Numbered from the stretch's first letter, positions 22,890 through 35,825 are shown. The stretch: DNA of 64,000 nucleotides from Sipunculus nudus (GCA_026874595.1 CM049312.1:76187429-76251428); one strand, 5' to 3'. The notes: generated by a model not told the origin, from the sequence alone. Program-made: numbers and translations.

Positions 22890-24360
22890 CAAGAAACTCT
22901 TCTTATACGGTAAAAAAGGACACAAAGCCAACCCCAGTGTTGTTAAAAAGGATTTACGGTTAAATTGGTACTGTATATTATAATCCATGAAAAAATTTGG
23001 TTTCTCGTGTTATTTAAAACACTTAAGCCATGAGATTCGGAAATTGCCCTTATATACCCAGTGTTGAAAACTGACATGAGATCACTTCCTGTTCTTCTCT
23101 AACATACTGAGCCGTATGGTTATTATTTTGATTCTGTGTAGACTAGCGTTTTTATTTAAGGCAACACAAATTTAATTGCTCTGCGGATTCGCCGCTCCTG
23201 TTTCTCGTGAATCATCAGTGTTGCAACTGAAGACCTGATCCTGGTAATATTGCTAATATGTGCTCTTGTCTCAATCTAAGAAATCTTTAAGGGTATGGAA
23301 AATGCACTTATTATTGTATTGAATATATGCACCTTTTAAAGAAATGAAGTAAATTTTGTTTCATTTATTTTTCTGGGAAGCGTGAATGATCTCACGTATT
23401 GTTGTAACCGTATTGTTGTTACCCGCACCATATTTTTGTTCTCGAAATCCGGAGAACAATCGATTTCTTGGTGTGGCCTTATAACTGAAACATCAATTTG
23501 CCTTGACCCATGAAGGTAAACTTAAAGATTTTCAGTAATGTGTCCTAGACGTCCGTTAAAGATCCTTTCTTTTTCACTAAAATGCATCTTTTTTAAGGAC
23601 TGACATAAACACAATAAATATATTCGTATAAACATATTTATTGAATGAAGCAACAAGTAAAACATTTACAAAATTACCCTAGAATAATTAATAAAGTAAT
23701 GATTATTACAAAAAACTGAATAATAATTAATTAATATCACGTAGTACATGTTCACGTTAACTCATTCAATGCTTCTTTCATATAAGAAGTCAAGAAACAG
23801 CACCTCCGGGTATAATCAGACAAAGCGTCCTATAAACGAAAAAATATAAATTAAACAAAAAATTTAAAATTCCATCAAAGAAGAACCTATCAGCCCTATC
23901 ATGCACTGTATTGAAAAGACATAAATTTTTTCGAACATAGCACCTTTTACAGCCATTAAGTACACCATAAAACCTATATGATATTCAGTGTGTCCTTTAT
24001 TGCTATTCAATTATAATATGTGGATTTTCGTTTCAACCCTCTTTACTGGATGGAAGAATCTCCAAGTACATCCATTAGCAGATGACCCTAACACCTATTC
24101 TGATACTCTAATCAAACTATATATGCATATTTGTACGTTACTCGTTATTATTGGATATGTTTCAATCATAACACAAGTCCAATAACGAAATAATACTTAT
24201 TGTATTGAAGAGCTATCGTTAAAAAACCTGACCGTAAAACAGTATTCTTGTGTTCTGGTATTCAACTGCTCTTGTATGACAATATTTTTGTACATTTGGT
24301 TATTGACTAGTGCTGATGGTCCGGACGCATATTCCTGCCTCGCGCATTAACAAATCTGAC
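22890..24360. repeat. SDR downstream flank, unit 1
   Basis: This non-coding stretch lies immediately 3' of SDR-A. It shares many blocks with 42200-44470 (3' of SDR-B) and 61600-64000, for example CCGGAGAACAATCGATTTCT at 23451 (also near 42861 and 62119). It is the reference, uninterrupted version for comparing insertions. No gene was seen inside. Confidence 0.85.
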
Positions 24361-27125
24361 CTAATTTTGTTTAAGAGTTGCAGGTAAAGGTAAATCCTTC
24401 ATCAAGATGTAGTCACTGAGCCATTCAGGCAGCCATTGTATGGGGAGGGCAAACGTCTTGGCGTCAAAACCCACAACATACCTTGCGCGGGAGTGACGAG
24501 CCAACAGACCGTGTTCATAGGCGTCCACAACCAGGTCCAATTTGTCGCTTCCCATTTTATCGATATTGGAGTATACCGCAAAGACTGAAAGAGGAAAAAA
24601 ATAAAAATATAAAAATGCAATCACTGATGTTTGATTTTGACTTTTTGGTAAACCAATACAAAGAATATTTCAGTTTCATCCATTTATACATTATTATTTA
24701 TGCAGCTACATTAAATACTACCCTTGCAAATCATTGGCCGGCCATCTTGGTGATGTGCCCCATTCATTATTATACACTCGTACCACGAGCGTTTTAGCGG
24801 AACCTTTCTGTTACAAGTAATATTTAATATCACGTTTTATCGGTATACCTAAAAAGTATGAATTATTCATATCCTCTTAAGAATGACCGCTTGGGTCCTT
24901 CTTGTAAGACGGGCTCCGTGAGCTCGCTTAACAGTTGTTTTATTGGTGATCTATAAAGTCTAGTTATGACACAGGAATCACTGTGTTTTGACACGGTCTG
25001 CGATCAGACAATGTGCGACGTCAGAGAGCAAACACATAACTTTACTGTAAAAATGACACAAGTGTTAGAAAGAGAAATAGTCTGTATTGAGATACTACTG
25101 ATATAGGATCTACCTTCATCGACGAATTCCTCTCCGTATTCTTCTTGCAGATGAGCAGGTGCCCGCTGATAAGATTGCCACAGTGACGGTTTTTTTCGGT
25201 CTTTGTCCGTCAGATTAGTCCTGAAGTGTCCCGGCTCCACAAGAGAGACTTTCACACCAAACATTCGCATATTTCGCCTTTGGAAATCATCCAAAAACAG
25301 AACCGTTAGGTCAACAAAAGTATGTTTCTCATGCACTTTATTGCTTTATTTTGTTAACCCTTTTATTAGATATATATGATCAGGGAACACAATTGGAATA
25401 ACAGGATGATTTACGACACAAATATACGGTAATTTTGTTGTTTTAATTTTCTTGAAGGAAATGTCTGAACGGCTTAAGAATAAAATCGTTAAATTTCTAT
25501 TAAAAATTTAAAAAAATGATGTTCCCATATTTGTTTAAAACTTGTGTGTTCTCATAATTTCAGGTTAAGCGAAGTCTAAACATCATACCTATGACTACAG
25601 TATTCGTGTTCTCTTACTTTAACAGTCGGTGCCATGGGGTTAATGCTCATACAAATGGGTGGACATGCCTGTTCGAATAACCAAAGTGTTTCAAAGGTCA
25701 AATATCAACACATATATCCACAGCACATTTTTGTCCCCTTGTATGTCTTGCACTCAGATTAATCAATACATTGCAATCCACCTTAGTTTCTCCAAATAAC
25801 TCGCTACTTTACCTAAGTGCGTCCGTGAAGGCTTCCACGCCATACTTGGATACGCTGTAGGTTGGAGCATATGTATAAGTGAGCCGTCCCATGATGCTCG
25901 ACATATTGACCACGCGGCCTCGTTCTCGTTTGACCAGCGGAAGGAATGTGACAGTGACGTCAATCAGGCCGATCAGGTTAACGGAGTTGATTTTGTGATA
26001 CTGCTCGATTCCTACCCATTCCACTGGACCGTCGAGCGTTCCCAATCCAGCGTTGTTGAGTATCCCCCACAAACCTTATGTAAAGTGTTTGAAATAATGA
26101 TGTTTTTTAATTGATCATTTTCATACTTCCAAGTCTGTCTCTTAAGAGATTTTAATGAGGTATGCAGTTATCGCCGGACCATAATAGCTGAGAAAACCGG
26201 CATCTGTGGTCTTGGGGTAAAGCACAGGACTCAAAGCAGTAAGATTAGACTGTGAGTTCGAATCTCAGCCGAGGCGGTGATATTTTTCACGATCGGCCTT
26301 CATCAAAGGTGAACGCTCTACAGGCTTAATGAGAAGGCCGTGCCTCACGGCCCAGTTTGACTTACAAACTAGTGCGCTTTTCGGGGTTCCTAGGTGTTAT
26401 GACCCAGCAATAGGGACGATTTCAAACCCAGGTGCATTTTTCACTGGGCCTGGTCAACACCAGATTAAAAAAAATGAATGGAAGCCTGTGATACTGCCCT
26501 GTCACGTAGTCCGAAACCTAAATGGCATTCTGCAGATGCACCCGTACTTAATTAAGTAAGCATCGATAAAAAGGAAGCGGTTAGCTCTAGCAACAACCAT
26601 ATTGAAGAAAACAAGACCTTCCGTATATTAAAACAGCATTCCTTGAAAACATATTTACAATTAACGCCAGTGGGATTATTAAAACCACTTAATAGACGAA
26701 ACTTAATAACAGAGCGATCTGCCATAAAAAATCACTTGTGCTATTTAGTCTCTGTCATTAGCCTGGACGTACAAGAGTAATAGATAACAGTTTTTACCTT
26801 TTCCGGCAGGCAGTTTCTCTCTAATGAAGTCATATGCATCAGTGACGCTTTTGTGATCTGTGACGTCCAAACGAAACGTCACTACACGAGATGACGTTGC
26901 ATCTGTAAGTTCCGCCTCCCCTTTTTCGGTCAGACAACCAGAGAACACGTGACATCCAAGGGAGTCTAGTCGTTTTGATATTAAGTTACCAAACCCTGTG
27001 TCACAGCCTGTCACCAGAATGTACTTGTCATATAAAGCACCGACTCTCGGTAATCTGTACAGATAGTCCAGGAGTTTGTAGACCACAAATACACCGACCA
27101 CTGACAGGATGAAACACCAAACCAT
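24361..27125 (-). CDS. SDR-A: short-chain dehydrogenase/reductase, retinol dehydrogenase / 17-beta-HSD6-like, 325 aa, four exons
   Basis: Coding exons on the minus strand are 27125-26798, 26074-25813, 25277-25114 and 24584-24361, all with GT-AG introns. They sum to 978 bases, an unbroken 325-codon frame plus TAG. The protein starts with a hydrophobic anchor (about residues 2-23), giving likely ER-membrane association. Cofactor motif TGCDTGFG is at 39-46 and NNAG at 116-119. The catalytic set is S169, Y182 and K186 (YSVSK), with EPGHFRT after it. Length and motifs fit the RDH/HSD17B6/DHRS9 group, which oxidises retinol or hydroxysteroids with NAD(P); the exact substrate cannot be read from sequence. 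ATG sits in ACCATGG directly after an acceptor (ATTATTTCAG), so a 5' non-coding exon is likely upstream. Intron 1 carries an antisense SINE. Its paralogue SDR-B shares identical exon phases. Confidence 0.92.
26199..26590 (+). mobile_element. tRNA-derived SINE, family A, in SDR-A intron 1
   Basis: The head has GAGTTCGAATCTCAGCCGAG and the body has the family blocks CCTGTCACGTAGTCCGAAAC and AAGCGGTTAGCTC. It lies antisense to SDR-A, about 125 bases from exon 2. SDR-B intron 1 holds a decayed SINE at the matching place (49069-49345), so the insertion predates the gene duplication. Confidence 0.8.
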
Positions 27126-27385
27126 GGTCTGAAATAATGACGTTCATTGTTTAATATAAAATGCTTATTATTTGCATGCTAGATATTCAACATTTGAAGG
27201 TCCTGAGAGAATTAGATAAAGAACCTGTTTTAGAGCATCAGGGCACTGAAGGGAATTTTAGAAATCATTGGTGCCTTATTTAACTATTTCAGTGGAATGA
27301 TAAAAATTGACCAATCTGTTATTTTTTATGAGCTCGAAAATGAAACATTAAATATATTGGACATCCCTAAATTTGATATATCACC

Positions 27386-27779
27386 GGCGTCTGTGGCACA
27401 GGGGTAGAGCGCAGGACTCAAAGCCGGGAGATCGTGAGTTCGAATCTCAGCCGAGGCGGTGAGATTTTCACGGTCGGCCCCAACCCAGGGTGAGCGCTCT
27501 GCAGGTTTAATGGGAAGGCCGTGCCCAACGGCCGTGTTTCACTTACAAACGAGTGCGCCATTCGGGGGCTCCTCGGTGGTATGAGCCAGCAATGGGGACG
27601 ATAACACACCCAGGGCCCGCAGGTGCAGTAGTCACCGGGCCTTGTTGACGCCAGGGTATAAAATGAGAGGAAGCGTGTGATACTGCCCTGTCACCTAGTC
27701 CGAAACTGGAATGGAATTTTGCAGATGTACATATATGTAGTTAAGTAAGCATTAAAAAAGCGAGGCGGTTACCTCCAGA
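27386..27779 (+). mobile_element. tRNA-derived SINE, family A, best-preserved copy
   Basis: The head GTCTGTGGCACAGGGGTAGA (A box) and B box GAGTTCGAATC are clear, and the tail ends GAGGCGGTTACCTCCAG. The flanking sequence continues as AAAATGCATTTTCTGAA, which in the SDR-B upstream region (50609) is not interrupted. This SINE therefore entered unit 1 after duplication, or was lost from unit 2. Confidence 0.82.
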
Positions 27780-27835
27780 ATCTTTCCAAAAGAAAATGCA
27801 TTTTCTGAACTAATTCACTATGTGTAATTAAAAGA

Positions 27836-28619
27836 AACTAGCAATTACCCGTGCTACGCACGGTTGGGGGCGAGCAGTCTTTCATGGTTGAATGTCTTGG
27901 TTATATTATGTTTAAACATGCACTTTAGCACCCCACTTCAAAGTCTGATTTTTTAAAATGTTGTGATCAAATTCCACTGATTATTACTTCAGATCATTTA
28001 AAGGATCACTATTCAGCAGTATTAGTGGACAGGAAGGGTTTGGGTGAGGCTGAAATGGCATGCATGTGAAGGCCAACAAAATAAACAAAAAAAAAACAGT
28101 TCTTTCCCTACCCAAACCAGCTTGTTCTTCATAAAATCGAACATATAAAACCAGAATATTCTTCTTCAGGTAATATCCGTAAAATGTATTCAGAAACAGT
28201 GAAATTATACTCAATGTACAGTATAATTGGCCTCGTGGACATGGTAGACGGTTTTGCATGCATTGTAAAATGTGACTGGCTAGCCATGCCGCAACCAGCC
28301 CCCGATTGATCGCGTGTGACTGTTAGGCCTAGGCACTCTTTGAGGTTGCTAAGTAGGTGCAGTCCTTTTTTATGACAGGTGGTCTTAACTTTCAGTGTTA
28401 AATCGAATAACTTTTCTCCCCGTAAAAATATGTGTCCTTCGGTACACTCGCGTGTTAACACCAATGGTAAAGTTCCATTGAAAAAAGAAAGATGTGGGAC
28501 AATAAAAGTGGGTGGACAAACACGAAGTATATGTATATCGAAAATCACGGCAATCCGTAGAGTGGTATCAGAGGAGATACGGAAAAACACACAAATCGCG
28601 TTACGCTATTGATATATAG
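27836..28619 (+). mobile_element. Dispersed repeat starting ACTAGCAATTACCC and ending TATATAGAT
   Basis: It begins ACTAGCAATTACCCGTGCTA followed by CGCACGG. Its end, AATCACGGCAATCCGTAGAG through TTACGCTATTGATATATAGAT, recurs at 29967-30047. Unit 2 lacks it: SDR-B upstream runs GTAATTAAGAGAAAGACTAA without a break. No protein was recognised; class uncertain. Confidence 0.55.
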
Positions 28620-28820
28620 ATTCATTATATGTATGGTGTTATGTATAAACATCTGACTGAAACCAAGAATTTGAGAAGTTGATATGATAAATGAAATCAT
28701 TTTATTAATAATCATTTTTTTTATATGAAAATATATTTTGTTGAACATTGCTATTTAAAGTTGCCCTCAGGTTTTTCTTAGGACTGTCTTATGCAACAAA
28801 ATCACACCGTGTAAAAAGCT

Positions 28821-29535
28821 GGTGACACATACCAACGTTTATCGCATCCGATCATCGCATCCGTCTTAAAATATTGAACACTACAATTTCAGTTGAACAT
28901 GACACATACCTCCGGCAACGATTATCATGCAGCTGCCATAAACGCATACGTTTATTGCAGACGTTGAGCACTGCTCGATTTTTTGCGATGAACGCATCCG
29001 TTAAACGCACAGGGGATTCCACTTTATGACCTGAAATTGGGGAAGGCCTCACGTTCCTTACCTAAATATATGAGTTTTGAAGTTCATTGAAGGGGAATTA
29101 CTGTAAGGAAGCATCATCATGTCTGTAACTCTCAACATGCATCTTATTATATCACTGAACAATAGCAACAATGAATTTGATGCAGTAAAAAGTGACATTT
29201 AAAATTGAAGCAAAATAAAGCGTTCAGCATGGGCGCCAGGACTATTATTTTTCCGAGTGTGTGTGTGGGTGGGGGGGGGGGGGGGGAATTCCTATCCCAC
29301 ATCAATTTTATTTAATATTACTATTAAAAACATAATTATTTGTTATATTTTTTACTTAAACATCATTAAGATTTACAGCAATAAATCTTAATCTGAAAGG
29401 CCAAAACGACGTATCGTCACCTTTTTGACGCTTGTACGTATGTGTCATGTTTTGCCGCATAGTTGCCTGTCCGTTGACCGTATATGAAAAACCGATGCGA
29501 TAAACGCAATGCGATAAACACTGGTATGTGTGACC
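28821..29535. mobile_element. Non-autonomous TIR element, 715 bp
   Basis: The left end GGTGACACATACCAACGTTT and the inverted right end GGTCACACATACCAGTGTTT both continue ATCGCAT. Several further ATCGCAT/ATGCGAT and AACGCAT motifs lie just inside each end, as transposase-binding repeats often do. A poly-G run (29271-29286) is internal. No clear target-site duplication and no ORF. Confidence 0.6.
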
Positions 29536-29559
29536 GAGCGACACGATTTAAGTCGCATG

Positions 29560-30047
29560 CGACTCGCAATTTGTCAAAGACCCAGTCTCATGCAAGGCCG
29601 TGGACCCGTGCACTCAAGTATATCAGGTCATGTGAGACGGGTCGCAGAAAGAACACCTTAGTCGCAGGAGGGCTTGCAAAACAATTCTTTCAAAGATCCC
29701 CCTTTTGGGAAGGGATCGCCGATGGGGATTATTTCGGGCCGGTGACTGCGAATGTAAGGAAACCCCAGACAGGGCCCCCGGAGTAAAACTCTGTCCCGCC
29801 ATCACACTCTCTATGGCCATTGTGTTACCAGGCCCGAAAACACAAAGAAAAGAGGCGCCCGCGGGGTAGAAAATATTAAAATTATTAATTATGCACGTTA
29901 TACGAAAATATGGCAAATAAAAGTGGGTGGAATCTCTTTGGACACACCCGGAGCATAGGTATGTCGGAAATCACGGCAATCCGTACGATGGTATCAGAGG
30001 AGATACGGAAAATTACAAAAATCGCCTTACGCTATTAATATATAGAT
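29560..30047 (+). mobile_element. 3' portion of a second TATATAGAT-ending repeat
   Basis: Its final 80 bases match those of 27836-28619 (CACGGCAATCCGTA, GTATCAGAGGAGATACGGAA, TATATAGAT). The upstream part is different, GC-richer sequence. The left limit is uncertain. Confidence 0.45.
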
Positions 30048-30054
30048 GTCTAAT

Positions 30055-30300
30055 GAGGGCCTGGACAGTCGAGGGGTAAAACGCTCAGCTCTCTCCGCTT
30101 GCGTCCCGGGTTCGATCTCCGGAGATACCATGATAATGGGTTGTGGTAACTCGTCAAAGATCGGTGGTTTTCTCTGGGTCCTACGGTTACCTCCAACTCC
30201 AAATACTGCTGAACGCCTCCATCTGATCCCATGGAGAACGCCCCGTATTAGTTATTGTAACTTTTTATACAATCCCAGTAAGATAAATAAAGTTGGAATG
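30055..30300 (+). mobile_element. tRNA-derived SINE, family B, second copy
   Basis: The head is GAGGGCCTGGACAGTCGAGG with GGTAAAACGCTCAG. The B box is GGTTCGATCTC, the body has GGTGGTTTTCTCTGGGTCCT, and it ends AAATAAAGTTGGAATGTAA. It lies directly after the TATATAGAT end of a different repeat, inside the block specific to unit 1. Confidence 0.75.
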
Positions 30301-31207
30301 TAATATCTAATCCGATGAGTTTGAAAGATTATCTACACTTAATACATGATTCAGATTTTAGCCGTTAAAGACTTCCGTCATTGAATTACTTTAATTTGAT
30401 TAAGTTTGTATTTAAAATGTCGATATATAGAATATGCTATAATGAATAATGAGAAGAAATTTAATTTTTTTTTAAATTAAACATAAAACATTCTTGGGTT
30501 AAATCTGTTGAATTATTCAATCATTATCTTTATTCATTTTGTTTATATATATACAGGGACGTGTTTAAAGGAGGGGCGCCTGTTGCCCCCCCCCCCCTAA
30601 ATCTGTTCAATCATTTTGTAAGGGGCACCCAATTTCGTAAATTTTCAGGGCGTGCCTAAACCTTTTGCAAATAAACCTTCAAAGTTGTATTTGTAAGGTC
30701 CAGGGCATAGATGAACTGGTTCGATTTAGTATACGTATAGGATGACACCCTGTAGTAGCTATGAGGGACCAAACAAAATCCTCATTGGAAGCTGTTGCTC
30801 ATCCATAGGTCATGGACCACAAGGAAAGGTTCGAAAATGATGAAGTTACGTGTTTTACGAAATGTTAATATAGAGTTCCTAAAAGGGAGTGACCAAAGGG
30901 GCCCAGCCCGTCAGGAGTTTCCTGTGTAAAGAACACCAGAAAAGTTTTGCAAATTAGAAATCCCTCCGTCTTTTATGTTAACTGGCTTTAGCTGTCATCA
31001 GGACAACTTAAAGGAACCCGGCTGAATGCTTGTTAATGCGGAACTTTTTTTTGGTGTTAGCTTATATATTTAGTTTTAATCGGAAGTGATCGTAAGGGAC
31101 TCGGACCCAGGAGTTTCCAAGGGCACAATAACAGGCTTGACGATGAAGACTGAAATTTAAGGATAAGCTAGTTTGTTTTATTTTATTTTTATTTAAATAA
31201 ATATTTT

Positions 31208-31533
31208 TGGTGGAGGTAACCGCCTGCATGTTTTAATGCCAACTGAACTATGTACATCTGCAGAATTCTATTCCGGTTTTGGATTACGTGAAAAGGCAAA
31301 GTGTCACACGCTCTGTCTTCTTTTTCTTCTGGCGTTAACAGGCCCGGTGACTACTGCACCTGCGGGCCCTAGGTGCGTTATCGTTCCTATTGATGGGTCA
31401 AACCATCGAGGAACTCCCGAAAGGCGAACTCTTTTGTGAGTAAAACACGGTCGTTGGGCATCTTGGCTGAGATTCGAACTCTCGATCTCCTGGCTTTGAG
31501 ACCTGACCTCTTCCCCTTAGCCACAGAAGCCGG
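31208..31533 (-). mobile_element. tRNA-derived SINE, family A, minus orientation
   Basis: The reverse complement shows the head (GGCTTCTGTGGCTAAGGGG), a B-box-like GAGTTCGAATCTCAGCCAAG and the tail GGCGGTTACCTCCACC. It matches the other family-A copies throughout and is slightly shortened in the body. Confidence 0.75.
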
Positions 31534-32209
31534 GTTAGCTAGTTTATATAAGTTTTAAACCGTCGGGTCCAAAGGGCCTGGAAGATCCAGGAGTTCTTAG
31601 GGCCCATCAGAATGCATGGAAATGTAGAAATATACTGAGTACTGGGGCACATTAGTTACGGTATATCAAAATGGCATATCTTTTCTTTAGTACAACAGAT
31701 CCGTACATGGATGAAATTAACCAAAATAAATATTTATTTGCATTCACGTTATATGGTCCGGAGCGCTATAGAAAGCGTACACTTTCCTTCCGGATGTACA
31801 TGCCGTCTGTTATTATTTTGCTCGTTTACTCTGTTTTAATTCTAGATCAAGATTAAAATGTAGCTTAGTTGCTTATATTAAGTGTTCTTCAAAATAATTA
31901 TTGAAGAAACAAAGTTTATTTATTGATTCATAAGGAATATAAAACGATTCAGTAGAGAGGCCCCTTTCATTTTATTTTTTAAATTTTTTTAATTTATCAC
32001 GGTGCTTATCTTTGTGTGTGTATGGGGGGGGGGGGGTCGCTTTCATTTTGTTTATAAATCCGGGGCTCTCTATATATGCATGTTATATATATTCTGTCGA
32101 TATCAAGTTATCAGGAACCCCCTATAGCTTCCTATAATTGTGCAGGTTTGGACGCTGAATCACAGTAGTAATCGATACAGCATCAACTGCTGATCTAACA
32201 CCTGTCAAA

Positions 32210-32210
<1 letters not shown>

Positions 32211-32271
<61 letters not shown>

Positions 32272-32284
32272 GTGTGTGTGTATA
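32211..32284. repeat. (AT)n-(GT)n microsatellite
   Basis: About 29 uninterrupted AT units are followed by GTGTGTGTGT. Related AT arrays are at 32571-32591 and 32833-32868. Confidence 0.92.
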
Positions 32285-32831
32285 ACAAGCTTGCGCATAT
32301 GTACACGACTTGGCTGCGGCGGCACGTGATGATTTATCAAACTATTTTAAGCCCTTATTATGTTCCTGTAAATATATTTTTTTCTTCCAAGTTTCAATTT
32401 GTTTCGTCGGTATTGCGATAGTTTTGTTGTTGGTAGTACATAATAGCATAAGAAGCACACACTGTGGTGGGGGTAGCCTCTTGTACAGTAGGTTGCTTGC
32501 CTTGAGCCTGAGGTTATAGGGATGCCTGCTAAGACCTCCATATGATTTTTATTTCAGTTTAGCACGGTGAATAAAGTATATATATATATATGATAATATA
32601 CGTAGCATTAAATTGAGAAACTATGCATCCCTCTGTTACAGTCGATTCTTTAGTATACGCTTCAACAAGTATAGTCTTGGATCTAAATCGAAGACAGAGT
32701 TTGTTACATCTGTACAACTGGTTGGTTATTATAATGAAGAAAGGAGTGACCCGGAAACCTTTTCTTTCGCCTTGAAATATTTCTCTCGGAGGCCCTGCTT
32801 TATCTCTTTCAGAGCGTTTACAAATTATGTA

Positions 32832-32871
<40 letters not shown>

Positions 32872-33659
32872 TGTATAGCATATAAAAATGAAACCATTCA
32901 TACCCATGAAAATAAATGAAATAAATGACAAGGTTTAGCTGATATTTTACAAAAATGCTTACCCATATAAAGTTGAGGGAAACAATTTTACCTCCGTCTC
33001 TTTATACGCACGAGTAGAGGGTAGAGACTATACTAAATTAGATTAAATGTATAGATTAATATAAACTGAGCAAATTGTTATATGAATTTTCTTAAATTGA
33101 GGAAGATACGTAAAACTTTATACTTTTATATGATTATTTATTTTACATGATAAGACTATTTTGTCCAATTTTAGCGAGTAAATTGTTGTATGAATTTTCT
33201 TTGAAGGAATAAGATGTAATTCATATATTCTAGAAAATATGTTCTTAGGTCTTCAGATAAAATAAACATATATCTAAATAGATACTTTTATGTGAATAAA
33301 TTATTAGGCCTACATATTTTGAAACAACATATTGGAACAGGTGGTTTGTCACTGGATAAATAATTATGTCAATCTGTAAAAAAAGTTAAATTGATCGCCT
33401 TTGGTCATTCATAAGACATGTAAGGTGTTTATATCACATGGAAATGCCACAGGACGCATTTTAATAGAAAGAAAGGTAAATGCAACCATTTGTTGGTATA
33501 ATAAAATATACTTTTTTTCCTATTTTTGTGACAGACTACATATCTGGTAGGATTCAGTTTATGTATAATATGCTTTTCACTATATGTGGAGATGGGATAT
33601 TTTGATAGGAGTACAATTATATTGAAATTATATACAATTATATATATACAAATACATTA

Positions 33660-35000
33660 AAAACTAGATGTGTCGGAACGACGCGAATGCCCCCGCCTGA
33701 AGCAAATTAGAATATTTGTTAAAATTGTATTTTTTATGTTCAGGGAGCTTTTAAGTTCAAAAGTAGGTCGACCAGAACAACTCGATCTGTTAGTGGTCAT
33801 TATGCGCCCACACACCCAAAAAATCAGACCAATATCGAAAAAAAGTATTGCGAAAAAAAGTCCATAGATGTGCACTTGTGATGAAAATTTCTCATGAAAT
33901 TTTCTATGTTTAGGAGCTGTCATTTGGTCAAAAGCATGTCAATCGCAACGAAATACTAACTCGATCTGTAACTGGTCAAGATATGGCGAGGCACCAAAAC
34001 TCAGGTAAATATCTGCAAGCATTGCGAAAAAAAGTCCCTACATGTGCATTTATTATGAAAATTTATCATGAAATTTTCAATGTTTTGTCATACAGCCAAA
34101 AGTAAGCCAATCGACGCAGACTTGATTTGTAAGTGGTCATGATCCAGGTACACAAAAAAATAAGGCTTATGTCTAAAGGAATTGCGAAAAAAAGTCCCTA
34201 CACATGCATTTATCATAAAAATTCTATTTTCATGAATATTTCTATGTTCAGAAGCTGGCATACTGTCATAAGTAGGTCAACCGGGACGAAACGCAAACTC
34301 GATATGTAATTGGTCATTATGTGCCAACACACCGACAATCAAGCATATATCATCAGGAATTGCGAAAAAAATGCCGTCCTTATGCATTCATCATGAAAAT
34401 TTCCATTTTTATGAAGTTTTCTTTGTTCAGGTGCTGTCATACGGTCAAAAGTAGGAATCAGGACAAAATGCTAAGTGGTCTTTATATGCAAAAACACAAA
34501 AACTCAGGCCTATATCCGCAAGCATTGAAAAAAAAGTCTGTACATGTGCATTTATCATGAAATTTATTCAATTTTTCATGAAATTTTCCATGTTCATGAT
34601 CCGTCTTACGGTCAAAATTAGGTCAACTGGGACAAAAAGCGAACTCGATCTGTAAGTGGTCATTATATGCACCTACACACCAAAAGTTAGTCCGACATCT
34701 GCAAGCATTGCGAAAAACGGCCGTGTGCGTTTGTCATGAAAATTTCTATTTTTCATTAAATTTTCTATGTGCAGTAGCCAATTTTCATACGGTCAAAAAT
34801 AGGTCAGCCGGGACGATACGCGAACTTGATATGTAACTGGTGATTATCTGCCCACAAACCAACAATCAGGCCAATATCTGCAGGCATTGCGAAAAAAATC
34901 TGTACAACTGTTTGATTTCGTAATGACGGAATGACGGAATGCCGGAATGACGGACATGGGTAAAACTTTACACCCGGCCACTTTGTGGTGGGGGCATAAA
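33660..35000. mobile_element. Tandem-core element with inverted ends (Pearl-like)
   Basis: The core has seven diverged monomers of about 160-183 bases. The marker GCGAAAAAAAGTCC or its variants occurs at 33850, 34024, 34184, 34362, 34527, 34710 and 34889. A recurring block reads TCATACGGTCAAAAGTAGG. ATGCCCCCGCC at 33687 and GGTGGGGGCAT at 34987 form inverted ends. A short TGACGGAA-type microsatellite (34921-34951) lies near the right end. Central tandem repeats plus a microsatellite resemble the Pearl-type elements of bivalves. No ORF. Confidence 0.6.
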
Positions 35001-35825
35001 AAGTATAATCCAGTAATAAACGACTTCCGGATACCCACATTTTGACAGTTGATCAATTTCCCGGTTATCGCCCAATATGGCCAGTTTTGCATGAACCACA
35101 GTGATTGCTGCAGATGATGTCTTTAGCAAACAGGAAAACCTTTCCACGTTTTCTTCAGTATTTTCTTGTATTTTTCCGTTTGTGAACCTAAAAAGAAATA
35201 TTTGGCAGCACTGCCACGTAGAGTTCTTTGTTCTGGTACCTTTCATGCGATGACGCTGGGAAATCCCCGAACGTCAGGTGCAAGTTAAAATACAGGCGTA
35301 GAAGGTCGGGTGTCAGAAATAGATTATGCACCCTATCGGCCTTCAGTTGAAATTGATGATATAATATGATGATATGTGTGTACAGTAAAAATAAGCTTAT
35401 ATAAAAACAGCTTTCTTTATATATGCCCTTTACAGAAGAACGTCTACTGGTATTCAGTTAGCCGTGAATACATAATTAATCGGTGTTCAAACTCGACGGG
35501 TCTTTACAACAGTCTTGCAAAAACTCGGCAATACATCAGCCGCGCTTCTAAAACCGTTAAACCACCTCAATATTAAACTTTTTGCAAGGAATCACCACAG
35601 ATAAAAACACGTGAATAAACAAACTAGACATTTGGAAGATGAGATGGGCAGACTAACAAATTAAACAATTATAGTTTTTATTTCAGATATACGCTCGGGT
35701 TGACCATGTTACTACAGTAAATAACATTTTTTTTAACGCATACTGCAAATTTGCTGCTTGTAAAGTATCTATGCGTTAACAGTTCTCGCATATACTGTCA
35801 CAGGTATCTGTTTAATTGTACGCAG

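Larger units (their letters stand above)
27126..30560. other. SDR-A upstream region with a unit-1-specific repeat block
   Basis: Parts just upstream of SDR-A (27126-27385, 27780-27835) and 30305-30560 align with 50326-50890 upstream of SDR-B. Between them 27386-27779 (SINE) and about 27836-30300 (several repeats) are absent from unit 2. A non-coding 5' exon of SDR-A may lie in the shared parts; none was identified. Confidence 0.65.
30561..33659. other. Gene-free repeat-rich stretch
   Basis: It contains the minus-strand SINE, several (AT)n arrays and poly-C/G tracts. No coding exon was recognised. Confidence 0.45.

Noticed and set aside
24585-25113. Extra coding exon within SDR-A intron 3
   Set aside because: The four-exon model already gives an uninterrupted full-length protein matching SDR-B; no conserved frame in the intron.
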